DNA of 34,209 nucleotides from NCBI GenBank assembly GCA_040386775.1, contig JAZKEU010000008.1:65485-99693 (forward strand), in the 5' to 3' direction. The DNA is from Bdellovibrionota bacterium (GTDB lineage Bacteria > Bdellovibrionota > Bdellovibrionia > Bdellovibrionales > JAEYZS01). Every line of letters starts with the position of its first letter. Within the stretch, counting starts at the first letter, position 1. A program made the translations under genes and the position numbers. The notes beneath the pieces are model-generated. The model did no database searches, was not told the DNA's origin, and was given only the letters and a program-made list of their open reading frames with translations. Shown one piece after another: positions 1-7,297 of the stretch.

Positions 1-369
1 ATGTTCCCGGATGTTTTTATCGCTGCTGATTATATGATCGCGCGGATGAATGATTTGGTAAAAGGTCTGTACGTGAATTCTGCTCGCATGAAAGAAAACA
101 TTGATCTTTCGGCAGGGAATTTGTTCAGCTCACATGTACTATTGGCATTAGTAGATAAAGGCTTATCTCGTGAAGATGCTTATGCGGTGGTGCAGAAATC
201 GAGTCATGGACTCAAGAAGAATGAAACTCTTCTGAATGCCCTCAAGAAAAATAAAGAAGTTACAAATCTATTAAAGATACCTGAGCTAAATAGTATCTTT
301 AGCGGCAAAAGACACATGGAAGTTCTTTTGAAACGATTCAAGGAGTTAGAACGAGATCTTAAAAAATAA
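1..369 (+). CDS. purB: Adenylosuccinate lyase, C-terminal part (cut by window start)
   Basis: The 122 visible residues match the C-terminal helical region of adenylosuccinate lyase, which splits SAICAR to AICAR and adenylosuccinate to AMP, releasing fumarate. The stretch FPDVFIAADYMIARMNDLVK corresponds to the conserved part of PurB that follows the catalytic domain, and the tail ends in a charged helix (LKRFKELERDLKK). The methionine at position 1 is internal, not a start, because family members are about 430-470 residues long. It is followed after 51 bp by purC and then by the rest of the purine genes, which supports the assignment. Only the 3' quarter is here, so the signature and active-site residues cannot be checked. 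Confidence 0.9.
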   Translation: MFPDVFIAADYMIARMNDLVKGLYVNSARMKENIDLSAGNLFSSHVLLALVDKGLSREDAYAVVQKSSHGLKKNETLLNALKKNKEVTNLLKIPELNSIFSGKRHMEVLLKRFKELERDLKK

Positions 370-420
370 ATCTTTAGAGAGATTCGGAAGAAAGATCAGA
401 AAGAAAGGTTAGGAATAAAT

Positions 421-1143
421 ATGAGTTACACCAAAGGTTCCTTGCTCTACGAAGGAAAAGCGAAAACAATTTTCTCGGTCCTTGAAGATGAAAATTTACT
501 TTGGCAAGAGTTCAAAAACTCTTTGACGGCCTTCAATGGCGTTAAAAGAGGAGAGTTTGATGTTAAAGGTTCCTTAAACCGCGACATCTCATCCAAAATA
601 TTCAATTATTTAAAATCAAACAATATTCCTTCTCACATGGTGGATTTGATCGGTGAGAATGTCATGATCACGAAAAAATTAAAAATGATTCCCTTGGAAG
701 TGGTCATGAGAAATATTGTGGCGGGAAGCCTAAAGAAAAAATTCAATTTGGAAGAAGGAAGAGAAATCAATCCCGCTCTGGTGGAGTTTTACTTTAAAAA
801 TGATGAGCTCAATGATCCTTTTATTAGCGATGATCACATCTTGATGCTAAAAATATTAGATTCAAATCAAATTGCCCAAATTAAAGAGTTGGGGCTGGCT
901 GTGAATAAAAATCTAAAGGATTTTTTTGCAAAAGTTGGAATTGATTTGGTGGATTTCAAAATCGAAATTGGTTTTGATAAAGATGGTCAGATTTTACTGG
1001 CTGACGAAATTTCTCCGGACTCTTGCAGATTATGGGACTCAAAAACCAAAGAAAAATTCGACAAAGACAGATTCAGATATGATCTCGGTGACGTAAAAAC
1101 AGGCTACATCGAAATCTACAACAGACTAAAAAGTACCCCCTAG
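421..1143 (+). CDS. purC: SAICAR synthetase (phosphoribosylaminoimidazole-succinocarboxamide synthase)
   Basis: This 240-residue protein has the normal length for the bacterial enzyme that joins aspartate to CAIR with ATP, giving SAICAR, which is PurB's substrate. Visible family motifs are LLYEGKAKTIF (ATP-binding N-terminal lobe), IPLEVVMRNIVAGSL (signature 1, about residues 90-104), and the C-terminal LLADEISPDSCRLWD (signature 2, about residues 197-211). The ATG at 421 is preceded by a purine-rich AAAGGTTAGGAA tract. It lies between purB and purS in the same direction and is cytoplasmic. Confidence 0.96.
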   Translation: MSYTKGSLLYEGKAKTIFSVLEDENLLWQEFKNSLTAFNGVKRGEFDVKGSLNRDISSKIFNYLKSNNIPSHMVDLIGENVMITKKLKMIPLEVVMRNIVAGSLKKKFNLEEGREINPALVEFYFKNDELNDPFISDDHILMLKILDSNQIAQIKELGLAVNKNLKDFFAKVGIDLVDFKIEIGFDKDGQILLADEISPDSCRLWDSKTKEKFDKDRFRYDLGDVKTGYIEIYNRLKSTP

Positions 1144-1196
1144 TTTTTCGCGTCTATGCCGCGTTAATTATGATAAAAATATTAAGGAAGGAAATT

Positions 1197-1433
1197 ATGA
1201 AAATTGGAGTAAAAGTTTTACCTAGAAAAGAAGTTCTCGATACGCAAGGAAGAACTGTTCAAAGTAGTCTTTCAGAAAATGGTTTTTCAGTTTCTAATTG
1301 CACAATAGGTAAGTATATCGTGCTAGATGTGAATGCTAAAAATTTTGAAGAAGCCAAAACTCAAGTCACAAAGATGGCCGAGTTTGTGCTCTACAATCCC
1401 TTGATTGAAAACTATGAAGTGGAGCAATTATGA
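1197..1433 (+). CDS. purS: FGAM synthase, PurS subunit
   Basis: This 78-residue protein fits the roughly 80-residue PurS family, the small dimeric subunit that bridges PurQ and PurL and channels ammonia in phosphoribosylformylglycinamidine synthase. Family features visible are the start KIGVKVLPRKEVLDTQGRTV, a central GKYIVLDV strand, and the C-terminal LYNPLIENYEVE. I chose ATG 1197 rather than the in-frame ATG at 1170 because AAGGAAGG lies just upstream and the protein then begins exactly at the family N-terminus. Its stop overlaps an ATG as ATGA (see the micro-ORF at 1430). The presence of a separate PurS predicts the small form of PurL, which is what follows. Confidence 0.93.
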   Translation: MKIGVKVLPRKEVLDTQGRTVQSSLSENGFSVSNCTIGKYIVLDVNAKNFEEAKTQVTKMAEFVLYNPLIENYEVEQL

Positions 1434-1474
1434 CGCACTTGCGACACAGAAAGGTGCGAGGTACCTTTTTATGA
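1430..1474 (+). other. Coupling micro-ORF between purS and purQ (14 codons)
   Basis: An ATG at 1430 overlaps the purS stop as ATGA and is preceded by GGAG with 5-nt spacing. The frame reads MTHLRHRKVRGTFL and stops at TGA 1472-1474, which itself overlaps the purQ start as ATGA. The peptide is basic and resembles nothing I know. It may relay ribosomes from purS to purQ, or it may be a by-product of an insertion between two formerly adjacent genes. Whether it is translated is unknown. Confidence 0.4.
1448..1470 (+). promoter_or_regulatory. Hairpin abutting the purQ start codon
   Basis: Bases 1448-1457 can pair with 1461-1470 around a GAG loop, giving a 10-bp stem that includes two G-U pairs and ends directly against the purQ ATG. 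The only Shine-Dalgarno-like bases for purQ (AAGG, GAGG) lie inside it, so free initiation should be weak and coupling to upstream translation favoured. The core AAAGGTGC/GTACCTTT with trailing T residues also resembles REP-type palindromes in other genomes. I see no second copy in this window. Confidence 0.45.
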
Positions 1475-2121
1475 GTAGGGTTGGAGTGGTGCGATTTTTA
1501 GGGACTAACTGTGATCGGGATATTATTCAGGCTGCGCGGGAATTTGGGGCGAAGGCGGAATTTTTGTGGTTTCAAGATCAGTTTAATATTGATGATTATG
1601 ATGCTGTTGTTTTGCCTGGGGGCTTTAGTTATGGGGATTACTTGAGGACTGGGGCTTTGAGTGCGCGAACACCGGTCATGAAATCGGTGAGGGAATTCTC
1701 GCAAAAAGGAAAACCGGTCTTGGGAATTTGTAATGGTTTTCAAATTTTATGTGAATCAGGACTTCTGCCAGGTGTGTTGATGAGAAATCAAAATATGAAA
1801 TTCATTGATCAATGGGAAGAGCTGGAAATTTTAGACAATAAAAATCCTTGGACACAAAAGTATTCCGTGGGTCAAAAAATTAAACTTCCGATTGCTCATG
1901 GTGAAGGAAGATTTTTTGCTGAAAACGATACGGTTAAAAAAATTAGAGACAACAATCAGATTCTTGCGACTTATACAAATAATCCCAACGGCTCAGCCTA
2001 TGATATTGCGGGAATTACGAATGACAAGAAAAACGTTGTGGGTCTGATGCCCCATCCGGAAAGAGCTCTCTATGATTGGATGGGATCTTCCTTAGGGAAA
2101 GGATTTTTCTCATGGCTATAA
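1471..2121 (+). CDS. purQ: FGAM synthase, PurQ glutaminase subunit
   Basis: This 216-residue class I glutamine amidotransferase supplies ammonia to PurL for FGAR to FGAM conversion. Visible motifs are VLPGGFSYGDYLRTGA (oxyanion region), the nucleophile elbow GKPVLGICNGFQIL with the catalytic Cys, the IAHGEGRF segment, and the catalytic His-x-Glu in MPHPERAL near the C-terminus. I start it at ATG 1471 because SRVGVVRFLGTNCDRD matches the family N-terminus. The longer frame from 1405 would only read through purS. It overlaps purL by 10 bp. The first ~75 codons are rich in GGG and GCG, while the remainder prefers GGA and A/T-ending codons like its neighbours. Confidence 0.94.
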   Translation: MSRVGVVRFLGTNCDRDIIQAAREFGAKAEFLWFQDQFNIDDYDAVVLPGGFSYGDYLRTGALSARTPVMKSVREFSQKGKPVLGICNGFQILCESGLLPGVLMRNQNMKFIDQWEELEILDNKNPWTQKYSVGQKIKLPIAHGEGRFFAENDTVKKIRDNNQILATYTNNPNGSAYDIAGITNDKKNVVGLMPHPERALYDWMGSSLGKGFFSWL

Positions 2122-4310
2122 AAATCGAGTCTCATGAGACCTTGCTACAAAAATTCAAGAAATACCGTATTAATCAAAAAGAATACGATATGATGTGTGG
2201 GCTTTTAAAAAGAGAACCACAGGGAGTGGAGTGGGCTTTGTTTTCGGCGCTTTGGAGTGAGCACTGTTCTTATAAGAGTTCCAAAGTGCATTTAAGAAAG
2301 TTCTTTAATAAAAACCATAGAGTTCTCGTGAGCGAAGGGGAAAACTCCGGGGTCATTGATCTTGGAGAAGGGGAGAAGATTTCATTTAAAATGGAATCTC
2401 ATAACCATCCAAGTTTTATTGAACCATATCAGGGAGCCGCTACGGGAGTTGGAGGAATTTTAAGGGATATCTTCACCATGGGCGCAAGACCGGTCATGAC
2501 CGCAAATTATCTTTGCTTTGGTGATAAAGAAGCGTCTCGCATGAAATCACTCGTGGAAGGTGTCGTCGGTGGAATCAGTGGATATGGAAACTGCGTAGGC
2601 GTACCTGCGGTGACGGGGTTCACGGAATTTCATCCGAGCTACAATAAAAATATTCTCGTCAATGCTTTTGCTCTTGGAGTTCTATATCCCGGTGAAGAGT
2701 TGGCATTATCCAAAGCTCATGGTGTTGGAAATCTAGTTGTCTATGTAGGTGCAAAGACAGGACGTGACGGAATTCACGGTGCGAGTATGGCTTCGGAAAG
2801 TTTTGATGATAAGTCTGCGCAAAATAGACCGACAGTTCAAATTGGCGATCCGTTCTTTGAAAAACTTTTGATCGAATCTTGTTTAGAAGTCATCAGAGAA
2901 GATCTCGTCGTGGCGATCCAAGATATGGGAGCGGCGGGGTTAACATCTTCTTCCTTTGAAATGTCATCTAAAGGACAAGTGGGATTAAAAATGGAACTGG
3001 ATAAAGTTCCATTAAGAGATTCTACTCTCACTCCGGAAGATATTTTGTTGTCGGAGAGCCAAGAAAGAATGCTCTTGGTTTGTGAGCCTAAAAAATTAAA
3101 GCGCATCCAAGAAATTTTCCATCGCTGGGGACTAGATGCCACAACGATCGGTGAAGTTCTGCCAGGAAAAAATATTCAACTCTTCTGGCAGAATGAAAAA
3201 ATTTGTGAAATTGACCCCGATCTTTTGGTGGAAAATGCGCCTAAGTACGAACGACCATACAACCTCAGAGTGGCAGGATCTAAAGGTCGAAAAAACAGGG
3301 GCAGTTCTAACTTTGAAGTTTTTGACGTCAAAGAAACATTGGAAGAAATTCTATCCAGTGAATACGGCACTTCAAGAAATTGGATTTTCAGTCAGTATGA
3401 TCAAAGAGTGGGAAGTCAAACGGCGATGGATTGTTCAAACTCCATCGGTGTCACAAGACTTGAACATTCGAAACGTGGCTTAGGGCTTTCGTTAGGCTGT
3501 CGTCCTTATCTCATGAGGTTAGACAGTCATGTGGGCGCTGCGGATTCTGTGCTCTACCCGGCATTGAACTTGGCGGTAAAAGGATTTGAACCTCTAGCGC
3601 TAACAGATTGTTTAAATTTTGCAAGTCCTGAGAACCCAGAAATTATGACGGAGTTTGTAACGAGCGTTGAAACCATCAGCGCTGTTTGCAAAGAACTCAA
3701 TGCTCCGGTGATCAGCGGTAACGTGAGTTTTTATAATGAAACACTTGGTTCACCCATCACTTCGACGCCGGCGACGGGTATGGTAGGCATGAGAGCTTCC
3801 GTAGAAAATATTCCAAGCGATTACTTTGGGGAAAAACAAACGGTTTATCTTGTTTACAATCATCAATTGGAAACGGGCGGAAAAATCGAAGAGATGTTCA
3901 AGAACAAAATTTACGCCCAAGATAAAGACATCGATATCAAGGATACAGCGTCTTGGATTCTGGATCTTTTGGATATAGCCAATGATTCGAATGTGAAAAT
4001 GTCAAAGACCTTGGGTAAATTTGGATTGGCCTATGCTCTTTCGAGAGCGTCTACGGAATTTGGTGTCGTCTGTGATAAACTTCCAAATTTTATTAAAACT
4101 AAGGAAGATCTCTTCAGAGAGAGAATGTATGAAGTACTTTTTGCAGTAGAGAATGGTCCAAAGTTTGAGGATGCGCTGAGATCAAAGAATCTTCAGTTTG
4201 CAAAACTTGGCGTATCGGCAAAAGATAAGCTAGTCATTGAATCGTATCTGAACACTCAACTTGCGAACTTAAATGAGAAATACAAAAACTCATGGGAGAA
4301 TTTATTTTGA
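2112..4310 (+). CDS. purL: FGAM synthase, PurL synthetase subunit (small type)
   Basis: At 732 residues this is the small PurL that works with separate PurS and PurQ and uses ATP and ammonia to convert FGAR to FGAM. Visible motifs include ALWSEHCSYKSSK (active-site His region), KMESHNHPSFIEPYQGAATG (ATP and substrate binding), RDIFTMGARP, HGASMASESF, and in the second half VISGNVSFYNET. ATG 2112 is chosen because AAAGGA sits 8-9 bases upstream and this leaves the normal N-terminus. The ATG at 2076 would add 12 residues lying inside purQ. Its stop overlaps the start region of purF. Confidence 0.96.
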   Translation: MAIKIESHETLLQKFKKYRINQKEYDMMCGLLKREPQGVEWALFSALWSEHCSYKSSKVHLRKFFNKNHRVLVSEGENSGVIDLGEGEKISFKMESHNHPSFIEPYQGAATGVGGILRDIFTMGARPVMTANYLCFGDKEASRMKSLVEGVVGGISGYGNCVGVPAVTGFTEFHPSYNKNILVNAFALGVLYPGEELALSKAHGVGNLVVYVGAKTGRDGIHGASMASESFDDKSAQNRPTVQIGDPFFEKLLIESCLEVIREDLVVAIQDMGAAGLTSSSFEMSSKGQVGLKMELDKVPLRDSTLTPEDILLSESQERMLLVCEPKKLKRIQEIFHRWGLDATTIGEVLPGKNIQLFWQNEKICEIDPDLLVENAPKYERPYNLRVAGSKGRKNRGSSNFEVFDVKETLEEILSSEYGTSRNWIFSQYDQRVGSQTAMDCSNSIGVTRLEHSKRGLGLSLGCRPYLMRLDSHVGAADSVLYPALNLAVKGFEPLALTDCLNFASPENPEIMTEFVTSVETISAVCKELNAPVISGNVSFYNETLGSPITSTPATGMVGMRASVENIPSDYFGEKQTVYLVYNHQLETGGKIEEMFKNKIYAQDKDIDIKDTASWILDLLDIANDSNVKMSKTLGKFGLAYALSRASTEFGVVCDKLPNFIKTKEDLFRERMYEVLFAVENGPKFEDALRSKNLQFAKLGVSAKDKLVIESYLNTQLANLNEKYKNSWENLF

Positions 4311-5749
4311 AAGTGAATTCGGAGAAAGTAAATTCAGAAAAAATCAGTTCCGGAAAATTTAAAGACGAATGCGGTGTTTTTGGTGTTTGGAATGATAAAG
4401 AAGCTTCCAAGCTCACCTACCTTGGGCTCTTTGCCCTACAACATCGAGGGCAAGAGTCAGCAGGAATTGTCTCACTTCAAGGACGCGGAGAAGAAGGCAT
4501 TCAAACGTCCTTTAAGGGCTTAGGACTTGTTCACGATGTTTTTAATGAAGAAAAACTAGAGAGTTTAAAAGGCGATGTCGCCATCGGGCACGTGAGATAC
4601 TCAACGACGGGATCAAATCTACTCCAAAATGCCCAGCCTCTAACGGCAAGGCTGAGAAGAAGTGACATTGCCATTGCTCACAATGGAAATATTGTAAATG
4701 CCCACATCCTCCGTGAAGGACTCATCAAAGAGGGATCTATCTTTCAGGCAACGAGCGATACAGAAGTTCTCTTGCATCTTTTAGCTAAAAGAAACCATAT
4801 GAAATTTATGGATGCCCTCAAAGAATCAGTTCAGATGCTGGAAGGTGCTTTTAGTATTTTACTCATGACACAGAAAAAGCTAATCGCCATCCGTGATCCA
4901 TTGGGTTTTAGACCCTTGGTTGTGGGTGTTCGTAAAAATGAAAAAGGTGAGAAGAGCTATATTTTTTCAAGTGAAACATGTGCTTTTGATTTGATCGAGG
5001 CAGAGCTCGTGCGTGAGATCGAACCCGGGGAAATATTTTGGGTCGATGAAACAGGTGAGCACTCGATTAAAATTGATTCTCCCATTAAAAAAGCAAAATG
5101 CATTTTTGAACATGTGTATTTTTCAAGGCCCGACAGTCTGGTCTTTTCTAGAAGTGTTTACGAAACGCGAAAAAACCTAGGTAGATTATTAGCGTTCGAC
5201 AATCCCACGGAGGCAGATATTGTAATTCCCGTTCCCGACAGTGGCGTTGCGGCAGCTCTTGGTTATGCCGAAGAAAGTAAAATTCCCTTTGAGATGGGGA
5301 TCATCAGAAATCATTATGTGGGAAGAACTTTTATCGAGCCTAAACAAGCCATTAGAAATTTTGGCGTAAAGGTTAAGCTCAATCCCCAAACTCATATCTT
5401 GAAAGGGAAAAGAGTAATTGTAATAGATGATTCTTTGGTTCGAGGAACTACGAGTAAGAAAATCATTGGCTTAATTCGTCAAGCCGGTGCCAAAGAAGTG
5501 CACTTAAGAATTGCAGCTCCGCCGACAACGGGTCCATGCTTTTATGGAGTGGATACTCCAAGGAAGTCCGAGCTGATTGCAAGCCATAAATCTGTAGAGG
5601 AGATCAGAGAATACATTGGCGCAGATACTCTGGCCTACTTATCAGAAAAATCATTATTTAAATCCGTCAATGGTTCAGAAGATGAGTTTTGTGCAGCTTG
5701 CTTTACAGGAAAATACCCAACTCCGCTGCACGGACTAAGAAAAGACTAA
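4292..5749 (+). CDS. purF: Amidophosphoribosyltransferase (glutamine PRPP amidotransferase)
   Basis: This enzyme carries out the first committed step of purine synthesis, PRPP plus glutamine to phosphoribosylamine. It has an N-terminal Ntn glutaminase domain whose nucleophile is the Cys of DECGVFGVW, followed by GHVRYSTTGS and HNGNIVN, and a C-terminal phosphoribosyltransferase domain with the PRPP loop VIVIDDSLVRGTT. Cysteines in KCIFEHVYF, TGPCFYG and the CAAC motif near the end match the four [4Fe-4S] ligands of the Bacillus-type enzyme. The nucleophile is preceded by an unusually long leader (26 residues from ATG 4292) that must be processed. An in-frame TTG at 4307 has a better-placed GGGAG and overlaps the purL stop, so it is a credible alternative start. 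Confidence 0.95.
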   Translation: MGEFILKVNSEKVNSEKISSGKFKDECGVFGVWNDKEASKLTYLGLFALQHRGQESAGIVSLQGRGEEGIQTSFKGLGLVHDVFNEEKLESLKGDVAIGHVRYSTTGSNLLQNAQPLTARLRRSDIAIAHNGNIVNAHILREGLIKEGSIFQATSDTEVLLHLLAKRNHMKFMDALKESVQMLEGAFSILLMTQKKLIAIRDPLGFRPLVVGVRKNEKGEKSYIFSSETCAFDLIEAELVREIEPGEIFWVDETGEHSIKIDSPIKKAKCIFEHVYFSRPDSLVFSRSVYETRKNLGRLLAFDNPTEADIVIPVPDSGVAAALGYAEESKIPFEMGIIRNHYVGRTFIEPKQAIRNFGVKVKLNPQTHILKGKRVIVIDDSLVRGTTSKKIIGLIRQAGAKEVHLRIAAPPTTGPCFYGVDTPRKSELIASHKSVEEIREYIGADTLAYLSEKSLFKSVNGSEDEFCAACFTGKYPTPLHGLRKD

Positions 5750-6705
5750 AATAATTGTGAACAGTTTTTTGTACTAGTAGCTTCGGCTATTATAGCCAAC
5801 TGTTGGATTCTCTCGTCTGTGTAAAGAACACCACTAAATCCTTCGCCGTTTCGGATAAGATCTAAAAGTCTTTGTTTGGCCTCTGGGTCTTTGAATATTC
5901 TGTTTCTTAAAGTATTCACTTTAAGTCTAAATTGGTCTGTGAATAAATTTAAATTTTTAACTATTTTTGCTGCATAAAAAGGATGAATGGCGAGGACTCT
6001 GCCTCCGTCTGGAGTTACTTCTGCTTTAAGAATTTGTTCTGGATTATTTATTAATGTATTGAAAAATACTCTGGTCAGAGGAGACTTGGCCATCAATGCT
6101 GAGGATTCAAATTCAATAATCAACGGCATTTTGAGCTCTACGGCTCTATCATAGGCTCTTGACACCTGGAGTGAAAGAGAATCAAAAGCTAAAGCAAATT
6201 CTAAGAATTTTTTTGTCTCTAAACCTGTGTCTCCAAATTCTATGCTTTGAAAGAAGAGTAGGATGCCTCTTAAATCATAATTGTGTGATAAAATGAAAGA
6301 GTTGAGTACCAAACGTTTGTCACCCCGAACAGCCACAACTGTACCTTTGATTTCAGGATGATTTGAATTATAAGCTGAAAAAACATATTCTTGTAGAGCT
6401 GTTTCAGATCTTTTTGCATAGGCGTAAGATAGAGCCAAGCGTTCTTCTTCTACGGTTGTCTTTCCTTGAAAGGGAATTATTTTTTTTAAGCGAGTTATGA
6501 GCGACTTTTGGTTTTTCCAACGGTCAGGTCTTCCTGTGAATTGTTCCAGCGTTTCTAATACTTCTGCATTGGATAATTTTTTTAAAGCGGAGTACTTCGG
6601 AGCATCTTGTGGCTTTTCAATATTTGATGTAATAGGCAATTCTTGAGTGGCCTGCGCACTCATCGCAATAAATAGGGACAAAATTAAAGGTATTAGTTGG
6701 TTCAT
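5746..6705 (-). CDS. Exported protein of unknown function
   Basis: This 319-residue protein starts with a classical signal peptide, MNQLIPLILSLFIAMSAQA, with cleavage predicted after AQA. I selected ATG 6705 over the upstream in-frame ATG at 6810 because it begins the signal peptide and has GGAGAG 5 bases upstream. The mature part is mostly helical with several Lys/Arg-rich turns and ends in KNCSQLF with a single late cysteine. I do not recognise a domain. The gene converges on purF, with stop codons overlapping by a few bases and no terminator between them. The ribosome-binding site sits inside a hairpin (see 6708-6729). Confidence 0.75.
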   Translation of the reverse strand: MNQLIPLILSLFIAMSAQATQELPITSNIEKPQDAPKYSALKKLSNAEVLETLEQFTGRPDRWKNQKSLITRLKKIIPFQGKTTVEEERLALSYAYAKRSETALQEYVFSAYNSNHPEIKGTVVAVRGDKRLVLNSFILSHNYDLRGILLFFQSIEFGDTGLETKKFLEFALAFDSLSLQVSRAYDRAVELKMPLIIEFESSALMAKSPLTRVFFNTLINNPEQILKAEVTPDGGRVLAIHPFYAAKIVKNLNLFTDQFRLKVNTLRNRIFKDPEAKQRLLDLIRNGEGFSGVLYTDERIQQLAIIAEATSTKNCSQLF

Positions 6706-6707
6706 AT

Positions 6708-6729
6708 AGACTCTCCGTGGGGAGAATCT
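6708..6729 (-). promoter_or_regulatory. Hairpin sequestering the Shine-Dalgarno site
   Basis: In the minus-strand transcript, AGAUUCUCC (6729-6721) pairs with GGAGAGUCU (6716-6708) around a CCAC loop. This makes a 9-bp stem with one G-U pair that ends two bases before the AUG. The GGAGAG ribosome-binding site is fully inside the stem. The arrangement would allow control by temperature, ribosome coupling or an RNA-binding protein. Pairing is read directly from sequence; regulation is inference. Confidence 0.5.
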
Positions 6730-6924
6730 GTATACGGGATGTGCCGCTGTTTGTCTCTGGTTTTGAATTTTCTTCTTGGGCCTAAAGAATTTTAGAGGTT
6801 CTCTCTGCATATATTAGAGCTGAATCGGTGCCAGAATGGGTGTCCAGTTTGCTATATAAGGAGGTGAAACGGAAGTTTTACTACCTAGAGATATAATTCT
6901 TAGGTTACATCAGGTGGAGTATTT

Positions 6925-7197
6925 ATGAATTTAAAAAAAATAACGTTCGGTTTGCTTGTGAGCTTAGTATCAGTTCAGGCCGCGGCTTTTTCTGATATCG
7001 GAACATCTAAAACCAGTTGCAGTTCTGCAAAAAGAGACGCACAGGTGATTGCCCAAAGTCACTGTTATAGTCTGGATACAAAACCCAAGTTAACCATGGG
7101 ATCCTGCACTCAAAGAAAATTGCAAGGCAAGAAGCAGTACCGAGTACCAGTTTATTATAAATGCATGGTCCAAACCGCTAGCTTTGACTACGAATAA
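6925..7197 (+). CDS. Small exported protein with four cysteines
   Basis: This 90-residue protein has a signal peptide (MNLKKITFGLLVSLVSVQA, cleavage near AAA-FS). The mature part of about 69 residues carries four cysteines (TSCSS, SHCYS, GSCTQ, YKCMV), enough for two disulfides in the periplasm. The SSAKRDAQVIAQSHC stretch looks like an amphipathic helix, followed by a strand ending YRVPVYYKCMV, a compact alpha/beta module. GGTGGAG lies 5 bases before the ATG. I do not recognise the family. It is divergent from the exported protein at 5746-6705 and stands alone. Confidence 0.7.
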   Translation: MNLKKITFGLLVSLVSVQAAAFSDIGTSKTSCSSAKRDAQVIAQSHCYSLDTKPKLTMGSCTQRKLQGKKQYRVPVYYKCMVQTASFDYE

Positions 7198-7209
7198 ACA
7201 CTTGAAGAA

Positions 7210-7249
7210 AGTCTAGACTGCGCAGTTTGATCGCAAAACATCGCAAAAC
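7210..7249. repeat. Palindrome and tandem 10-bp repeat in intergenic space
   Basis: AGTCTAGACT at 7210-7219 is a perfect 10-bp palindrome. It is followed at 7230-7249 by two exact head-to-tail copies of ATCGCAAAAC. Both lie between the small cysteine protein and the lipoprotein gene at 7298, where a promoter would be expected, so they could be operator sites. Confidence 0.5.
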
Positions 7250-7297
7250 TAAGTCCAGGCCAGTATTAAATTTTTATCACAATTGTAAAATAAAGAG

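Noticed and set aside
1498-1743. Minus-strand 81-codon frame opposite purQ
   Set aside because: Shadow frame of a well-conserved gene with low-complexity translation.
6839-6854. GG-N10-GC followed by TATATAAGGAGG upstream of the small cysteine protein, resembling a third sigma-54-type promoter
   Set aside because: The -24 box is GGGTGT, matching only the GG, and no TGTTG pair lies upstream. Spacing alone is not enough.
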